Under the pieces are notes generated by a model, which worked only from the letters and a program-made list of their open reading frames with translations, searched no databases and was not told where the DNA came from. Positions 30,901 through 45,900 of a DNA stretch of 64,000 bases are shown piece by piece. The DNA comes from Apostichopus japonicus (taxonomy: Eukaryota > Echinodermata > Holothuroidea > Aspidochirotida > Stichopodidae): assembly GCF_037975245.1 (NCBI RefSeq), contig NC_092581.1:18405303-18469302 (forward strand). The letters run 5' to 3'. Both the position numbers and the translations under genes were made by a program. The number at the start of each line of letters is the position of its first letter. Within the stretch, counting starts at the first letter, position 1.

Positions 30901-33900
30901 GCAGGACCAGAATTAAGAATTAACTTTTCGAGTCTGATCCCTTACCAAGTAAAACATGAAAATTAGATTTTATATAGAGAAAGAAAAAAAAACAAACAAG
31001 AGCTTATTTCAGTCTTCTTGGTGTGGTTCCTATCATCTGTGCCAAACTTGCATATATCTTCCTTCTAAGGGCTTTAAGTCGGCACTTGGACAGATTATGG
31101 ATCATATTTGGCCTCCTTCAAGTTGATGTAACGTTTTGACATACTGATTATGATTTGCATAGTTTAGTGTGTGAAATTGCTTTTTCAGATGATGGTCAGC
31201 ATAGTGGTGGATATGGGGATACCGTTCAGAGTGAGAATCTCTTGACTACGATTGTAAAGGGTCTCGAGGAGCACCATGGCATCCCAGATGTACTCATGCC
31301 GACCATGGAGTGCCTCGCCAGGAGTAAGTTAGCCATAAAACAGTACAGTAGTAGTATGTACAGGAGTTTAATTTACTTAAAACTCACTCAGGCGTTAGGA
31401 ATTTCACTGTTAATCTACATTATTTAATAATAAAAAATAAATTATCCTTATAGATACATATATATTTTTATATTAATATTTAAGCTGCGTCCATTTTATT
31501 TTTTATTTTTCGTATTCATATTTTAAGGGGTTTTGTCATTTTGTTACTTAAATTTATTTAAAACTCACTTTTTTCTTTTTAGGAATTTCACTGTAAATCT
31601 ATATTATTTTTAAAATTATTCCTTCGTTTATATATATATATATATTTTTATATTATTATTTAAGCTGTGTCAATTTTATTCTTCATATTCATAGTTTAAG
31701 GGTTTTGTCATTTTGTTGTCATTGTAAAGTGCTCTTGAACATGCTTAAGCATGAAAAGAGCGCTATATAAATTTGGTAAATAATAATAATATTGAACAGA
31801 ATGACATAAAGTATTTAATCAAGGTTATGTCAAGTCTGCATGCAGTTCTGTTCTACAGTTCCTAGAAATGATTCATCTCAAGTCATGCATGCTATGTTTA
31901 AGACTCTGTTCTTGCATTAAGTTACTATCTATATCATTTATTCACTGGCTCTTGTATAATACAGTTCAATAAAATACATGCTAAGTTATTCTCTAATATT
32001 TTACAATATGAACGGGCCATATTTTATATATACTGTGTTTATATACGCACAGGTTTATTACATGGTGTAAGACCTAGTCATAAAGTGAGACTTTATGTCT
32101 TTGAATAATTATAATAATCTTCTTTGAAAGACTGATGATCCTTTAAGTCCTTAGAAGAATTGAATGGAGAAGGAACTTAACTTTGTTTTCCTTGCTCTTT
32201 CAAATGGGATCAAAAGATAAAGAAGGGGAGAAAAACAGAAGTCAAAAGTTCAATCAAATTTCCGTTTGTTATTTTAATTGTTTTTATCATCTCTGCGGTA
32301 AAATAAGAAAGAAAGGAAGGATATAGTTACACATGACATTTTCAGAAAGAACGTAATACGGATGAAAAGGAAACCAAGGTGTGTGAAATAATTTATAAAG
32401 CAACAAACAAGTAAAAATAACTACAGATTGATTTTACAATCTGGAACAAAGGGAAGTGATTGAATTTGTTGACATTTTAGCACAAAATTTTTAGAAAAAT
32501 ACTGCTGGTGTTTTAAATTCCGATTTCTTAGTAAATTGGTTGAGTGTTTCGTGGTGTGTGATTGGTTGGAATGAATCGTTTGTCACTTTGCTTTCAGGTT
32601 GAACATAGTGCAACCTAGGATATAAATATATGAGATGAATACAAAACTTTTAGACATTGTAGCTAGAATTGATCACTTCTTATTTCTAGGAAAAAGTTTC
32701 CCATTTAATCGCTGTTACATATTTTTTTTTTTAACAGCTGTACAAACAGATGAGTACTTCCTGTTCATGGTTGGAGTAGAGAATCATGTGAGTTCTGAAC
32801 AAAATAAATATTCTTCTACAAGTCACTTCATAATAAATTCACTGCACTCTCACAGCCATTTTTCTCCCCACCCTCTTATAAGTCATTATTGGTACATTCT
32901 CTTCTTTTTTTTAACCCTCAGGATTTACAGCTCTGTGTAGAGGCCAATGGAAGGTATGGTTGGTATATTATTTACTACAAATGTTGGGTTCCCATAGCTC
33001 TAGATAAAATGCAATGGAGGCTGCTCATTGGGTATTAGAAAGGAGGGGTGAATGGCCCAGAAGGTTTTTACTGAATCATGCCAAAATGTGGCCTATTTTT
33101 TTTGTTAAAAGCACAAAAATTGATACATTTTCAGCATCTGTCGGGTCGTTTCAATTTTTGGAGACTCAGAGATTCAACCATGGCAGCTTTCAACCCTGGA
33201 CACCTAAAGAGGTCTGACATATGACAATATTAAAGTCAGTGGCGTAGGAAGGTACTTTTGAGTGGGGGGCTGAAGACTGAATGCCGGCCTGAGGGAGGGG
33301 TCTCAGGGGAGGGGGTGTCCCCCTCCCCTTTGGATGCATTTCCAGGTGGCCTTAGATGCAATTTGGTGCAATATAGCACAATTCAACCCACCCACTCCAT
33401 TTTGTATATAATTTTGCATTTTCACCTGGCCTTAGATGCAATTTTGTGCTCCAAATGAGATTTTTTTCTCATTTGGAAATGAAAAAGGGGTTTTCTGACT
33501 TGCGAAGCGGGGGGCGGAATGATACTTCCGCCCCTCCATATTTTTCACTGGCGCCCCCCAGCCCCCCCCCCCCCGGTTCCTACGTCCTTGATTAAAGTGT
33601 AAATTATTTGAATTAGTCTTAATAGGCTACCTCACTGGTAATGGCTGTTTAATCAGTTATCCCATTTTAGTCATTCTCACAAAGTTCCTTCTTTCTTTCT
33701 TTCTTACAGGTGGAAACTCTCTGCGTTTGGACCTTGTAAACCCAAGACTACCATAGCTGCCTTCGCTGCCACAAGTAAGAAAGGCATCCTAACCTCAGAT
33801 ATACTTGGGGTAAGAATTCCAGATTGTATCTGACCATAGCATCACATACATCCTACTGCCAGATTGGGGCCCCCATGGGAGAGGGGAGTAGCAGACTTGG

Positions 33901-36900
33901 GGCCATGGGGGAGGGGAGGGGGGTTAGGGCAGGAGAGGGAGGGGATTTGGGTAGCTGAAGAGGGTAAACATTGCACTGGATCTGTAATATATAAAATATA
34001 AATTAATTTTACATTTTGAATGTTGTGAGTTAAGTTGAATTTTTTTTTTGAAAGGTCCTTGAATATTGTTGATTTTTTTTTTGAAAGGTCCTTGAATATT
34101 GTTGATTTTTTTTTTTGAAAGGTCCTTGAATATTGTTGATTTTTTTTGGAAAGGTCCTTGAAGATTACAACTTGAGGCAATACCATGTATGAGTGCTAGA
34201 TGTGACATCATCATCTGCTTTAGACGCAGCAAGTAATTATAGCAATAAGAGAGATAAACTGAACAAACTGCTTTTCTACTGCAAGTTTTCCCTGTGTAGA
34301 TAAATATAACAGTTTGGGCAGTTATCTTCTTCTAAGGTGAACGGGATAATAGAAATTTAATCTTTGGGAGACGTTTCTGATGCTTTTAATGATAGTCCCT
34401 GTATCAGATTAACCATTTCGTTTTGATATGAGCACTAGTTAAAGTGAGATATTTTTCTCTCAAGGATGAGAGGTTTCCTCTCGGAGTAGGAACTAACGAC
34501 AGTAAAGCCAAATCTGTGATGTGTGTTCCTGTCTTACAACCAAACGGAGAAGTACGAGGTCAGTCCCGAACATCGGATTTTCAATATCACATGACTGTTC
34601 ATTCTGTCAAACATGTTAAACATCAGCTATGGTGAGAACTCTTTTTCTATTTTTTTGCTGTGTTTTTGCAGCTTTGATCATTTCAACAATATTCCCAAAT
34701 TTTATTTACAACACTGTGATGAGAAATTAAAGGGAAAATTCTGTCAAATGATGTAAATTGGTAAATTTGGTTAACGGAAGTTCTCAATTCTGAGAAAAAG
34801 TGAAATACCCATGGAAAGCCCTGAAGCCTAATTGGACAATATATTAAAGGGGATCAGGTCCCAGCAATCATGATAAAGATTCTAGTGAAGACGCATGCTG
34901 TACTAAGGATCAGACCCCTTAAGTGTGATAAAGATTGTGGACGCGTGCTGTACTCAGGGTCAGACCCTGCAAGCATGAAAAGCTTCTAGTCTGCACTTGC
35001 GCTGTACTCAGGACCAGACCCTGCAAGTGTGATAAAGATTCCAGTGTGGACGCATGCTGTACTCAGGATCAGACCCCGTAAGTGTGATAAAGATTCTAGT
35101 GTGGACGCGTACTGCACTCGGGATCAGACCCCACAATCATGACCAAGATTCTAGTGTGAACGTGTGTTGTACTCGGGATCAGACCCTGCAATCGTGATAA
35201 AGATTCTAGTGTGGACGCATGCTGTACTTGGGATCAGACCCCGTAAGTGTGATAAAGATTCTAGTGTGGACGCGTACTGCACTCGGGATCAGACCCCACA
35301 ATCGTGATCAAGATTCTAGTGTGAACGTGTGTTGTACTCGGGATCAGACCCCGCAATCATGATAAAGATTCTAGTGTGGACGCGTGCTGTACTCAGGACC
35401 AGACCCAGTAATCGTGATAAAGATTCTAGTGTGGACGCGTACTGTACTCGGGATCAGACCCGCAAGTGTGATAAAGATTCTAGTATGGACACATGCTGTA
35501 CTCAGGATCAGACCCCACAAGTGTGATAAAGATTGTGGATGCATGCTGTACTCAGGATCAGACCCCTCAATCGTGATCTCCCTGTCGGGAAGGATCCTGA
35601 CCTGTTTAAATTTTGATGGGATATGGATCAGTTTCTTCTCATTTTTTTGAATTCGGTAGATCTATAAAGTGATTCGTTCTTCTTCTTTTTATTTTTCAGC
35701 TGTTTTGGAACTGATCAGGCATTACACCAGTGAACCATTTACATTAAAAGACTATCAGGTAAATTCTAACTTAACTTCCTTCTTTTCCGTAGCGTCCTCT
35801 TAAGTTCCACCCTCGGCTGTGATATCGGTTAGAAATTTGTGAGTAAGTGTTGAACCGTCTATATGTGTGAACTGTCAATGTGACTAAATAACACTTTAAT
35901 ATACATGTGAACATGAATGGCCTTGATTCATAAAAATTCTCTGGATACTTGAGGAATTGGCACTCCCTACTCTAAATAGGGGAATTCTTTCAGAATGAAG
36001 TGGAAAATAATTTTCTTTCGTCTATGTAGGTGTGGGAATTATCAAGTTGATGTGCAATTCTCTCACAAAGCAATTGTACCGTCATTGAAAATGTGTAGTA
36101 ACAATTGGTTTGTTTGAATTGTTGTTTAACAGAAGACTCCCACCCACACTCCCCATTAGACAGGGCCATTCACTGTTCAACTGAAAAAAGTGCATTGAAC
36201 TGCACTGAGCAGACAGAACAAACACTTGTTGGGGCTGGTTTTCTCAAAGGGTGAAGAGACCTTTTACTGATCCATAAAAATGAGTTTATGGAGCTCCCCT
36301 TCAGCCCATCCATTAAAACACTCATTTGGAATTTGTCTGGGCTGTAGTTTTTCGTATGGTTAATTCATTGTAGTGTCCAAGGCTGTTAATGTTCAGTGAG
36401 GGAGATTATGTAGTAAAGATATTATAACAAGCTATGAGGTCTTCAAATTCATTGCTTCATCTACATAATATTCAAAACAAGTACGTTTCACAGAAGAACA
36501 TTGAAGAAAGGAGGATGTTAAATATGGCCGCTGCATGACTAATCCACGATTTAACTCATGAAAGCTATCGATATTACAAGTACATTATTCTACCACATAC
36601 TGTACGTCCTCTTTAAAGTACTTGGAATGTGAGGGGAAGGTTGACAAATCTAGCCGCAAGTGACAGCCCCTTAGAGAGATGCTCATGATGTGTGTACATA
36701 TAGCCATATGGTTGAGTGCACACAGCCAAAACATGTATGCAAAACCTGATGCTATTGTGCAAAATTGTTCAAACACACCCAAGCTGCTATTATCCGAGGA
36801 CAATAGCAAAGTTAGGTGCTACTAGGAATGGTGGTTTGCTTCTTCCAGGGGACAATAGACTCTAAGTGGCCAATGAGAATTTACTCTTTGACTTATTTGA

Positions 36901-39900
36901 AGCTTATTAATTACGACAAACTATTATGTATACAATACAATGGCAAACCACTTCGTTATCCAGATATTTTGATTTATCCAGATAACCTCTGGTAAACAAA
37001 ATATAACCAGATAACCTCCAAACCAGATAAATCAGGGTTTCACTAGTTTTGTTTCTCTTTTGGCAGCTTGTCTCCAGATGCCTGCTGTGGATTGGAATAG
37101 CAATCGATAAGACACAAGTAAGACTATAAACTATAAGGAATCATTCATGACATTTGCTGTTACATTCTGGCTCAAGGGAATCACAATCTTAGCAGATTTA
37201 ATGTTCAAGTGTGCCACTGGATCATGTTCTGGTGTTTGAGTTTGGCTGCTATTAATCAAAATTGTATTTTTTTTGGTGGGGGGGGGGGCCAAGGAGGCGT
37301 AAATAGGAACCAAGTCTAGTATGTGACACTCGGTTTACTGTTTTTCAGTGATTTAGAGTTATAATATGGAGGCAAAGGCAAAGGTTTAGATTCTTATTGG
37401 TTGGGGTGAAGGGAATAGGGGGGGTGCAGGGTGAGGCTGGAATAGGCACTACGGTCATACTTGGCAGTGCTATAATGAAAAAGCTTTTTACTACTGACTT
37501 GGGAAAGTGAAAAAATCAAAGTCACCCAGTCTTTTTCTTATTTTATTTAATTATTTGTTTATTTATTTATTTATTATTCATTCATTCATTCATTCATTCA
37601 TTCATTTATTTTTTTATTTATTTATTTTATTCATAAGGGGAAAGAATGTGATGCATTTGAAATGATATTCCAGTTCTGGAAAAAGTATATTTATATTTTC
37701 ATTTGTTTTGTTTGTAGGCTTGCATGGGTCTCACTAAACAAAGAGAGTTTAATAATTTTCTTCTGGAAGTTTCAAGGTAGTATAATTATACGGTGACAAT
37801 GGTAAATTAGTCTTTTTACATTTTAGTCACCGTGATTATAAAGTCTTTCTCTGATCAATGTTGTTGTTGTCTGAAACAGTCTGATTCATCTCAGTACCTT
37901 AGTCCCCTTATTGTCTAACGATATAATTTAGTCCATACCTCCCTGATGATGTGATTTTATTTACAGTGGCAAAACTTTAGAGCTACAAATGGCAACCCTT
38001 AAATTGCTTATCTACATTTTCAGGAGTTATGTATGTCAGAATTAACACTTATAACCCAATAAAGCTCTATGACTGATATGTAGCTATGATTTACTACTAG
38101 TACACTGGATATTTTTGTATAGAAACATTGTAATATAAAGGTGTTAAAAATATGGATAAAACTCATTCATATACAGAGCTGCCCTTTTTTCATGCAATGA
38201 GGAAGATTAGCAAATTTGCTATAAAATTTCAACCTTTGCTGATTAAATATTTACTTACAATCCACCCCCCCCCTGTTCCTGCCCTCCAACCCCCCTATAT
38301 TTTGACCTCACTTTCTTAAATTGTTATTGCTTTTATTTTCTTTCTTAATTTTCACTCCTTAGAAGCTTCATATTTATAAATTGGCTTTGTATTTATAAAA
38401 TTGTTTGAAATTTATACTGGAATAAACTGAAATTGAATTGAATTGTTAACAGCAAGTTTAAATGTGTCAGTGAAACAATGGAAACATGTTTTCCCTCCCT
38501 CTTCTTCTCGCAGGGTGATTTTTGATGATATCGTTGCTATTGACACCCTGACAGAACACATCATGGTAAGAGTCAACAAAATTGTTATCAAGACAAGGAA
38601 GGAGTTGATAGTAACCTCCTGATCAGTGCTTGAAGAAAAGACTTGAAATTGTCACTGTATTAATGTATGCAGTGGCGGACTGACCACACGGGCATTTGGG
38701 CAATGCCCGGTGGCCCGATGGGCTGAGGAGCCTGGTAAAATTACAGCCCTTTTTACAGTAGTTCATAGAATACAGATGGCCTGTGTAGAAAAATATTTTT
38801 AAATGCTTGAAAAATTAAGTATAATCCAGTCTAAAACATATATTTTTGTCTATATTTGTTTGCGTTTTTAACTTTTCTCAGTATAATCAAGTGTTGCTTC
38901 TGGAAAATTATAATTGGGTCTATTTTAAAGGATCATGTAATCTACAAAATTGAGAAATATAGCACCATTTTGCATCTAGGCATTCCTTAACTTCAAAAAA
39001 ATCTCAATGGGGAGGGGGACACCCCTCCCCTTAAACCCATCCCCAGGACGGCGATCACTTTGTAAGTTACAATGAATAATGGGCCGTGAAAAATGAGGTG
39101 AAAAATGCCCAGGTTGGTTTTAAGACCCAGTCCGCCCCTGAATGTATCCATATGGTTTTATGAATACAACAATCAATTTGTAGAGTAAATTTTTTGTGCT
39201 TGGCCTAACCTTGCTTCCAAACTTTCTTCCAAATTTATGGCTTTACATTTAGTAACAGATGCTAAAAATGAATACTTTATTCATGCCATACAAATTAAGT
39301 AAAAATGATGGAATCAATAGCATCATTTTGCATTCAAGCCCTCTGTAAACCCAAACGAAAATTTATCATAGGGGAGGGGATATCCCTCCCCTTAAACACC
39401 TCCCAAAGGATGACATCAGGCAATATATATGCCTAGTATTCATCCAAACAACCCCCCCCCCCCCCCTTCCACCAAAGAAAATAGAAGAAAAATGGAACTT
39501 AGGCTCTGGGCTTGGTTGCTGGTGCAAGATGGCGACATTCATAGGCTCTACTTGTTTCATATGGTGACAATACTGGCTGCTAGGTAATGCCAGTACATAC
39601 AAGTCTTGTCTAATAGTCTCTGAAGTAACTAAACAGAACAGAATGGTGGTGATGAGGTTTGAACTATTCAACCCAACTTGCTATCTGTGGGTGCTTAATA
39701 TGCTGACTTCTTCACAATATTGCTGCAATTCAACATGATTCTCTGCATACAGGCCAAAGAATACATAACTATAATAACAAAACTTATTTCCTTAGTTTTA
39801 TTTCCTTATTATTTCCTTCTTTTCCTTATAAAACTTATTTCCACGGTCACGTACACTTTATCGTGTTTGTTTCGCCAGGATCAATTTTGAAGCTATTAAG

Positions 39901-42900
39901 TATCCTTTAATTCACCCCTTTTTTAGCAATGCTGTTTTTTTTTTTAAAACAAGATATTACTTTGCAAGAAAATAAGACATCGTCTGGCTAGTAGAGAAAC
40001 AATTTCTTTCTGATATTAACATTCTGATAATTATTTTTGCTTTTTTCTTTGAACAGACATTTGCCAAGGATCTCGTTCAGGCCGATCGCTGTACGCTCTT
40101 TCTCCTGGATGGTCAAACTGAAGAACTTTACGCAGATCTCTTCGACGAAGGCTTGACCAAAGACGGAAGACCGATCTACTCCAAAAAGAAACAAATTAGG
40201 TAACATTAAAGGCATTGAAGACTCGCCCCAAACAGCGTGCCGCCATCTTTAAAAAGTTAACTTTCTGTTGCTTGATTTTTAAGTGATGTACTTCTCTTGT
40301 CGCTACAAAATGCAGACAGTAATGAAACGTGATACCTTGTTGTCTTTAGCTGGACCTGAGATGTCCATCTCTGTATCGTTTGTACCCTGTGCTGTGGGTA
40401 TTGACCGCAGCTGTATGTACTGACTGTACACTAGTGTCTAATTACCGACGGTAGCAAGCTGTGTGTTTATTTTCTGGGATCGATGGTGGTGTCTAACACT
40501 TCTATAACACCTCATTCAAAACTAGGTCAGATTATACTGGCTTTAGACGTGTCTTCACACCCTTTAAGGGACAAATTATGGAGTTAGACCAGGTTCATCG
40601 CATGAAAGTCATTGCTATAAACATTATTAGATGCCACACAGGACGAGTTTGTCACACATGATGGCAATATCCCTTCATCATCTAAAGTGTTAATCACCTT
40701 CCCTTTGGTTAGCTCGCAGTCATTATAATTTGAGAATATGAATGAATTAAATATATCTGTGCTATATATGATGATTTACCAGTGCTGTGGCCGATTGGAT
40801 AAAGGTGGTGGCATTTGGAGCAATGAGGCTTAGCAATCAAAAGGTTCTGGGTTCGATACCTGGCTGGGGCATTGTAAGGGGGGTTTTTCATCCAAGAGCA
40901 ATCTATGGTTTTCCCATCCCATTTCTCAATTGAAAAGATTCCAAATTTGACTTAAAATGTTGAATTGGAAGCCACCTGACATGTAACTTGCAATCCATAA
41001 GCCCTTGCGGGCTTCTCCCACATTTGTGGTTGCTTTAGCGTCGTAAAATAACGGCTGATTATTATGAATACTATGATCAATGGTTTCCCTGCACATCCTT
41101 GCCCGATCCTCCCCTCCCCCCACCCTCCTCCTCCTAAAAATGTACTTATCTGGTAAATAACACACTTTTTCTGATTTTTCTACAGATTTCCAATAGAGAA
41201 AGGTATTGCTGGGCATGTTGCTAGAACTGGTGAGGTTGTTAACATCCCCAATGCTTACAACGATCCAAGGTTCAACAGGTTTGTCAATGATGTTAAAGTA
41301 TTTATTATTGTGTAAAGTACTTGCATGCAGTAAGTTCGCTGTTGGTTAGACTAGATTCTCATTTACAGTACTGGTACTTGAGTACTCTGACGGCTAATAA
41401 TGTTTTACAACATTTTTCAACCTTTGTTTTGCTACCAACAATTGATCCCTCGTTTACAACACTGTACTATTTTCAATGCTTTGACGATTTTGGGTTCATT
41501 GTACACACAGTGTCTCTGTTTCCTTATTTATATTAAAATGTACTATTCAGCAGGAAGCATTCAACGCATTAAAAATATTTTCATACCAAAATTTATAATA
41601 AAACATCAATCAAAAGTATCCCAGCTAGCTCTCTATCATCATTCCAAGTTTTGATAGAAAGAAGTCATCAAGCCATTAATAATATGGGCATTAAAATTCG
41701 CCTCATTCCATTTTAATCTGTTACTTCGGACACATGTGGTTAATTCGGCTTCACAGTTGATTAGATGACTATGGTAGCCCAGAAGGGGCAAGACTGAATA
41801 AGATTGAAATGGATTCCAAAACTTTGATCTGTTTCATGCTGTGACTTTTAACTAAAACTGCTATTCCACACAAACACCCCTCCCCCTTTCCACATCCATT
41901 ACAAGATAAAAACAAGGGTAGGTTATGAAGCTCTCTCGCATTGTGTATTGCTTTCAATGTAGCTCTCAAATCTAGCAACGCCATCTGTCATGCTAAGAGA
42001 TGATAACAACCATTTTGAATTCGTAGTCTAATACTTATAGAATGATGCAACCTGAAAGCTATAAAAGGAATGCGCTTGTCATATCTTCAGAATTTCAATT
42101 CAAATAGTAAACAATGGACCTTGTAGGCCACTGTAGTTAACAGTATTTTTTGGCCTCTTCTATTTATATTAATAATATGGGCATTAAACTTCACCTCATT
42201 CCATTTTAATCTGTTACTTCAGACACCTTTGGTTAATTCGGCTTCACAGTTGATTAGATGACTATGGTAGCCCAGAAGGGGCATGACTGAATAAGATTGA
42301 TATGGATTTCAAAACTTTGATCTGTTTCATGCTGTGGCAATTAACTAAAAGTGCTATTCCACACAAACACCCCTCCCCCTTTCCACATCCATTACAAGAT
42401 AAAAACAAGGGTAGGTTATGAAGCTCTCTCGCATTGTGTATTGCTTTCAATGTAGCTCTCAAATCTAGCAACGCCATCTGTCATGCTAAGAGATGATAAC
42501 AACCATTTTGAATTCGTAGTCTAATACTTATAGAATGATGCAACCTGAAAGCTATAAAAGGAATGCGCTTGTCATATCTTCAGAATTTCAATTCAAATAG
42601 TAAACAATGGACCTTGTAGGCCACTGTAGTTAACAGTATTTTTTGGCCTCTTCTATTTATTGTTGTTAAATCTGCCAGTTGGGTATGGACACCAAAAGCT
42701 ACCATCTATGTGATTCCCAGAGATTGTAGCATGTATGCAAATTATTTATGTTTCCTTTTTCGTTTTATTTACAAATTGTTTTACGTTATTTTCCTTCACA
42801 GGGTGGTCTCTCATTTCTGTTAAATAGTCAATCAATTAATAACTTATCTCGTTATCATTCTGGCAGGGAGGTGGATGTCGCTACTGGGTATACGACACGT

Positions 42901-45900
42901 AACATCCTCTGTATGCCTATCGTCAGCCGTGGCAAGGTCATAGGAGTGGTGCAGATGATCAATAAGAATGGACCTCCTCACATCTTTGACCAAAATGACG
43001 AATCTAATTTCCGTATGTTTGCGATATACTGCGCACTCGCACTCCACTATTCCAAGGTATGCGTATGCAGTATAATCTGTACTCCTGTCGGTCTGTCCGA
43101 TTGGATTTACAAGAATTACAATAAGTTGAAACAATTCAACATTTCCAGTTACATTGCAAGGATAAACTATTCTTTGTTTTAAAAACGTGATGTATAAATG
43201 TCAAGATTGAGTCCTTAATTATGATAATAATATTATAATCATAATAATATTGAGGATTTGTAAAGCACAGACATATATACCGATAAGGTGCTCAAGGCAC
43301 ATCACAATATTACCCCGGTCAACAATAACCTGTCAAACAGAGACAATCCCTCCATTACAATCATAAATTTGGGCACATTTTAAAATATTTGTTACCCTCC
43401 TGCCATGCACAATAGACCAATTATGAATTTAGATCCACATTGGTTTCAAGACTAACAGATTTAGAATTATATATACCGTGAATGGTCCTTTTTACACAAA
43501 ACAGATAATGATGATGTAGGCTTCTCAATACATAAATTTTGTGATGCTATTTCTCTTGTTTTGAAATCTAATAACTGATAAAAAATTGAATCTGGATTGA
43601 ACAGGCAGTTAGGACTTGGACTGGGAATATGCCTACCCAGTATGGAATAAAGCTGAAATTCAGGGACCCAACACAGGTTTGAGATTGGTGGGCCAGGATT
43701 CATGCCAATTTTCACTGGTACTTTTAAAGTGGCCTTTTGTAGGGGTATCACCTCCACATGAATATCACTGCTGGGACAATATTGGTCCTTCCCCTCCCCT
43801 CCACCACCTTAAGGGGGGGGGGCTAAAATAGCATCTTGTGACAATAGTCGGATTCTCCATTATTTCTAGTTCCTACCATAGGATTGCATGGAATGTATGT
43901 ATTTATTACAAGTTATCAAAAGAGAAAAAGAATATATCATCATAGGTTATTAATGTACTGTAATTAAGCATGGCAGTTCCCAGCTTGTACTTCACTGATA
44001 ATAACCTGTGCATAAACCAAAACTTTTTCGTCCATCTTATAACAGATATACAGTTCTATTCAGCAGTCTGAACGGATCCTAGCAGTGACCCAGGAACAGT
44101 TACACTACCATTCCACATCTACCTTGGCAGAGGCAAACAGGGTGGTAGCCAGATGGTGTAAACAAAACTTTGTTATTCCTGCTAACTTTGACCGGTAAGG
44201 AATTCAACCTTTTTATTTTTATTTTATTTATTTTTATTTATTGCTTTAGATGTGTCTTAATTGTAATTTAGTTAGGGACCCAATAGCATTTAATTTGTTT
44301 TACCAGTTCTGATATAATTTTCCAAAGATTAAACATCTTAGCTGATTTTGTGTTCTGTATTTTGATGAAGCAGGCTTTTAAACCCAGCCCCTCCCCCCCC
44401 CCCCCAGCACTGTTTTAACTCCTTGAGTTTGCCAAATACCTCACATCCTGTACAAGTCACCTGAATTCTATGTTACAGTTATAGCTACAATTGGCATTCT
44501 TGTTTTAAGTCCTTTGGATTATGCATAACAATAATACAGAATACCAATGATCTGGAACGCCATCAATTTCTGATAAAGGAGTTCCGACATTCCTGGAAAG
44601 TTAGTGTGCTCGCTTTCTTGGAATAGGCATTATAAAATTATCATGTTGTTTTATGTACACCTTGACTTTATCCCATAGTTGCTTGCTCTTTTTCTGTTCT
44701 AATATATATCTCAGTTGCCCCCCCCCCCCCCCTTGTCTTTTTTAGCCCACCCGCTTCTCTGACTTTTCTTGGGCAAACATTTGCATTGAAAAAAAAAAAA
44801 AAAAATTGGGTGGGGTCCATAGACTGCATCTAAGTCAATTGAAAGAGCATGATTGTACATGTACTTATATAATAGAAACCCCTGATGCACCTTCTATTTC
44901 ATTTCAAACAATGTGTTTTGATAACAACCGTAAAATTCAAATAATATTAATCCAGAATTTAACTAAATCCTTGGTTGTCAGAAGTAAATGTCAGGCATTT
45001 CACCTAATTCTCATGATAAATAACAACCAGCACCTTCAGTTTAGTGAGCCTGAAACTACTCTCAACTGGAAGTCCATAGCTGTGAAAAGGAACTAACCAT
45101 TCTCTACTTAAAGTCTATAGATGTGGAAAGAAACTAACTAGACTTAACTGGAAGTCCATAGCTGTGAAAAGATCTAACTACTCTCAACTGAAATTGCTGG
45201 AATCAACAGAAAAAAAATTCTAGCAGTTTCTAGCAACTAGATTGATGTTAAAGGTGCATGTCGTTTTTTCACCTTTTTCTTTTTTCCTTTCAGACACGAG
45301 TTTGATTGCAAGCAGTTTGAGCGTTTTTTACCAGAGCTGTTTATACAGATGGTTCATGACCTGTTTGGCCCCGATACGTGAGTGTTTACGCTTATATAGA
45401 AGTCTAACATAGTCAGACTAGCACAAGTAGAGGAGAAAAGTATTGTCAAATGTAAAAAATCACTAGTTCACCAAATGTGTCCACTTTATTGGATAGTAGA
45501 TATTAAAACAACCTTCTGGTCACAATGTAATTTTGTACCTTTTGTTGCACCAGATGTTCTCTTCTCAGCACCATCCGCCATAACCTGTTCTACCCACACA
45601 CCCCCCCCTTCACCATCCAAGTTTGGTCCAAAATGCTGGCAGGCAGTTAGTTTGTAAATTGGTGCTATAAGTGTACCCGTCTTTTGGCGGTTAGATATCT
45701 TGTCCAAAAATAATAATAAAAATTGTGATAAATTTCTGCCGACTCAGAAGTCACTATCGATCCATTTTAATCACTATCTGTGAATTGATGACAGGTGATT
45801 ATTAATTCACATTTTATTTTATTTTTTCATTTTTTCCAATAACTAGGTTTGACTTAACAGTATTGGCCCGATTCTTTCTGACAATTCGCAAGAACTACCG

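Noticed and set aside
33842-34232. Two minus-strand frames giving [11 protein letters not shown]-type repeats
   Set aside because: Products of a poly(T)-containing 35-bp tandem repeat, not a protein gene.
35329-35650. Overlapping open frames with repeated DKDSSVD-like peptides
   Set aside because: They are translations of the 55-bp minisatellite. Unit length is not a multiple of three and the frames lie in an intron.
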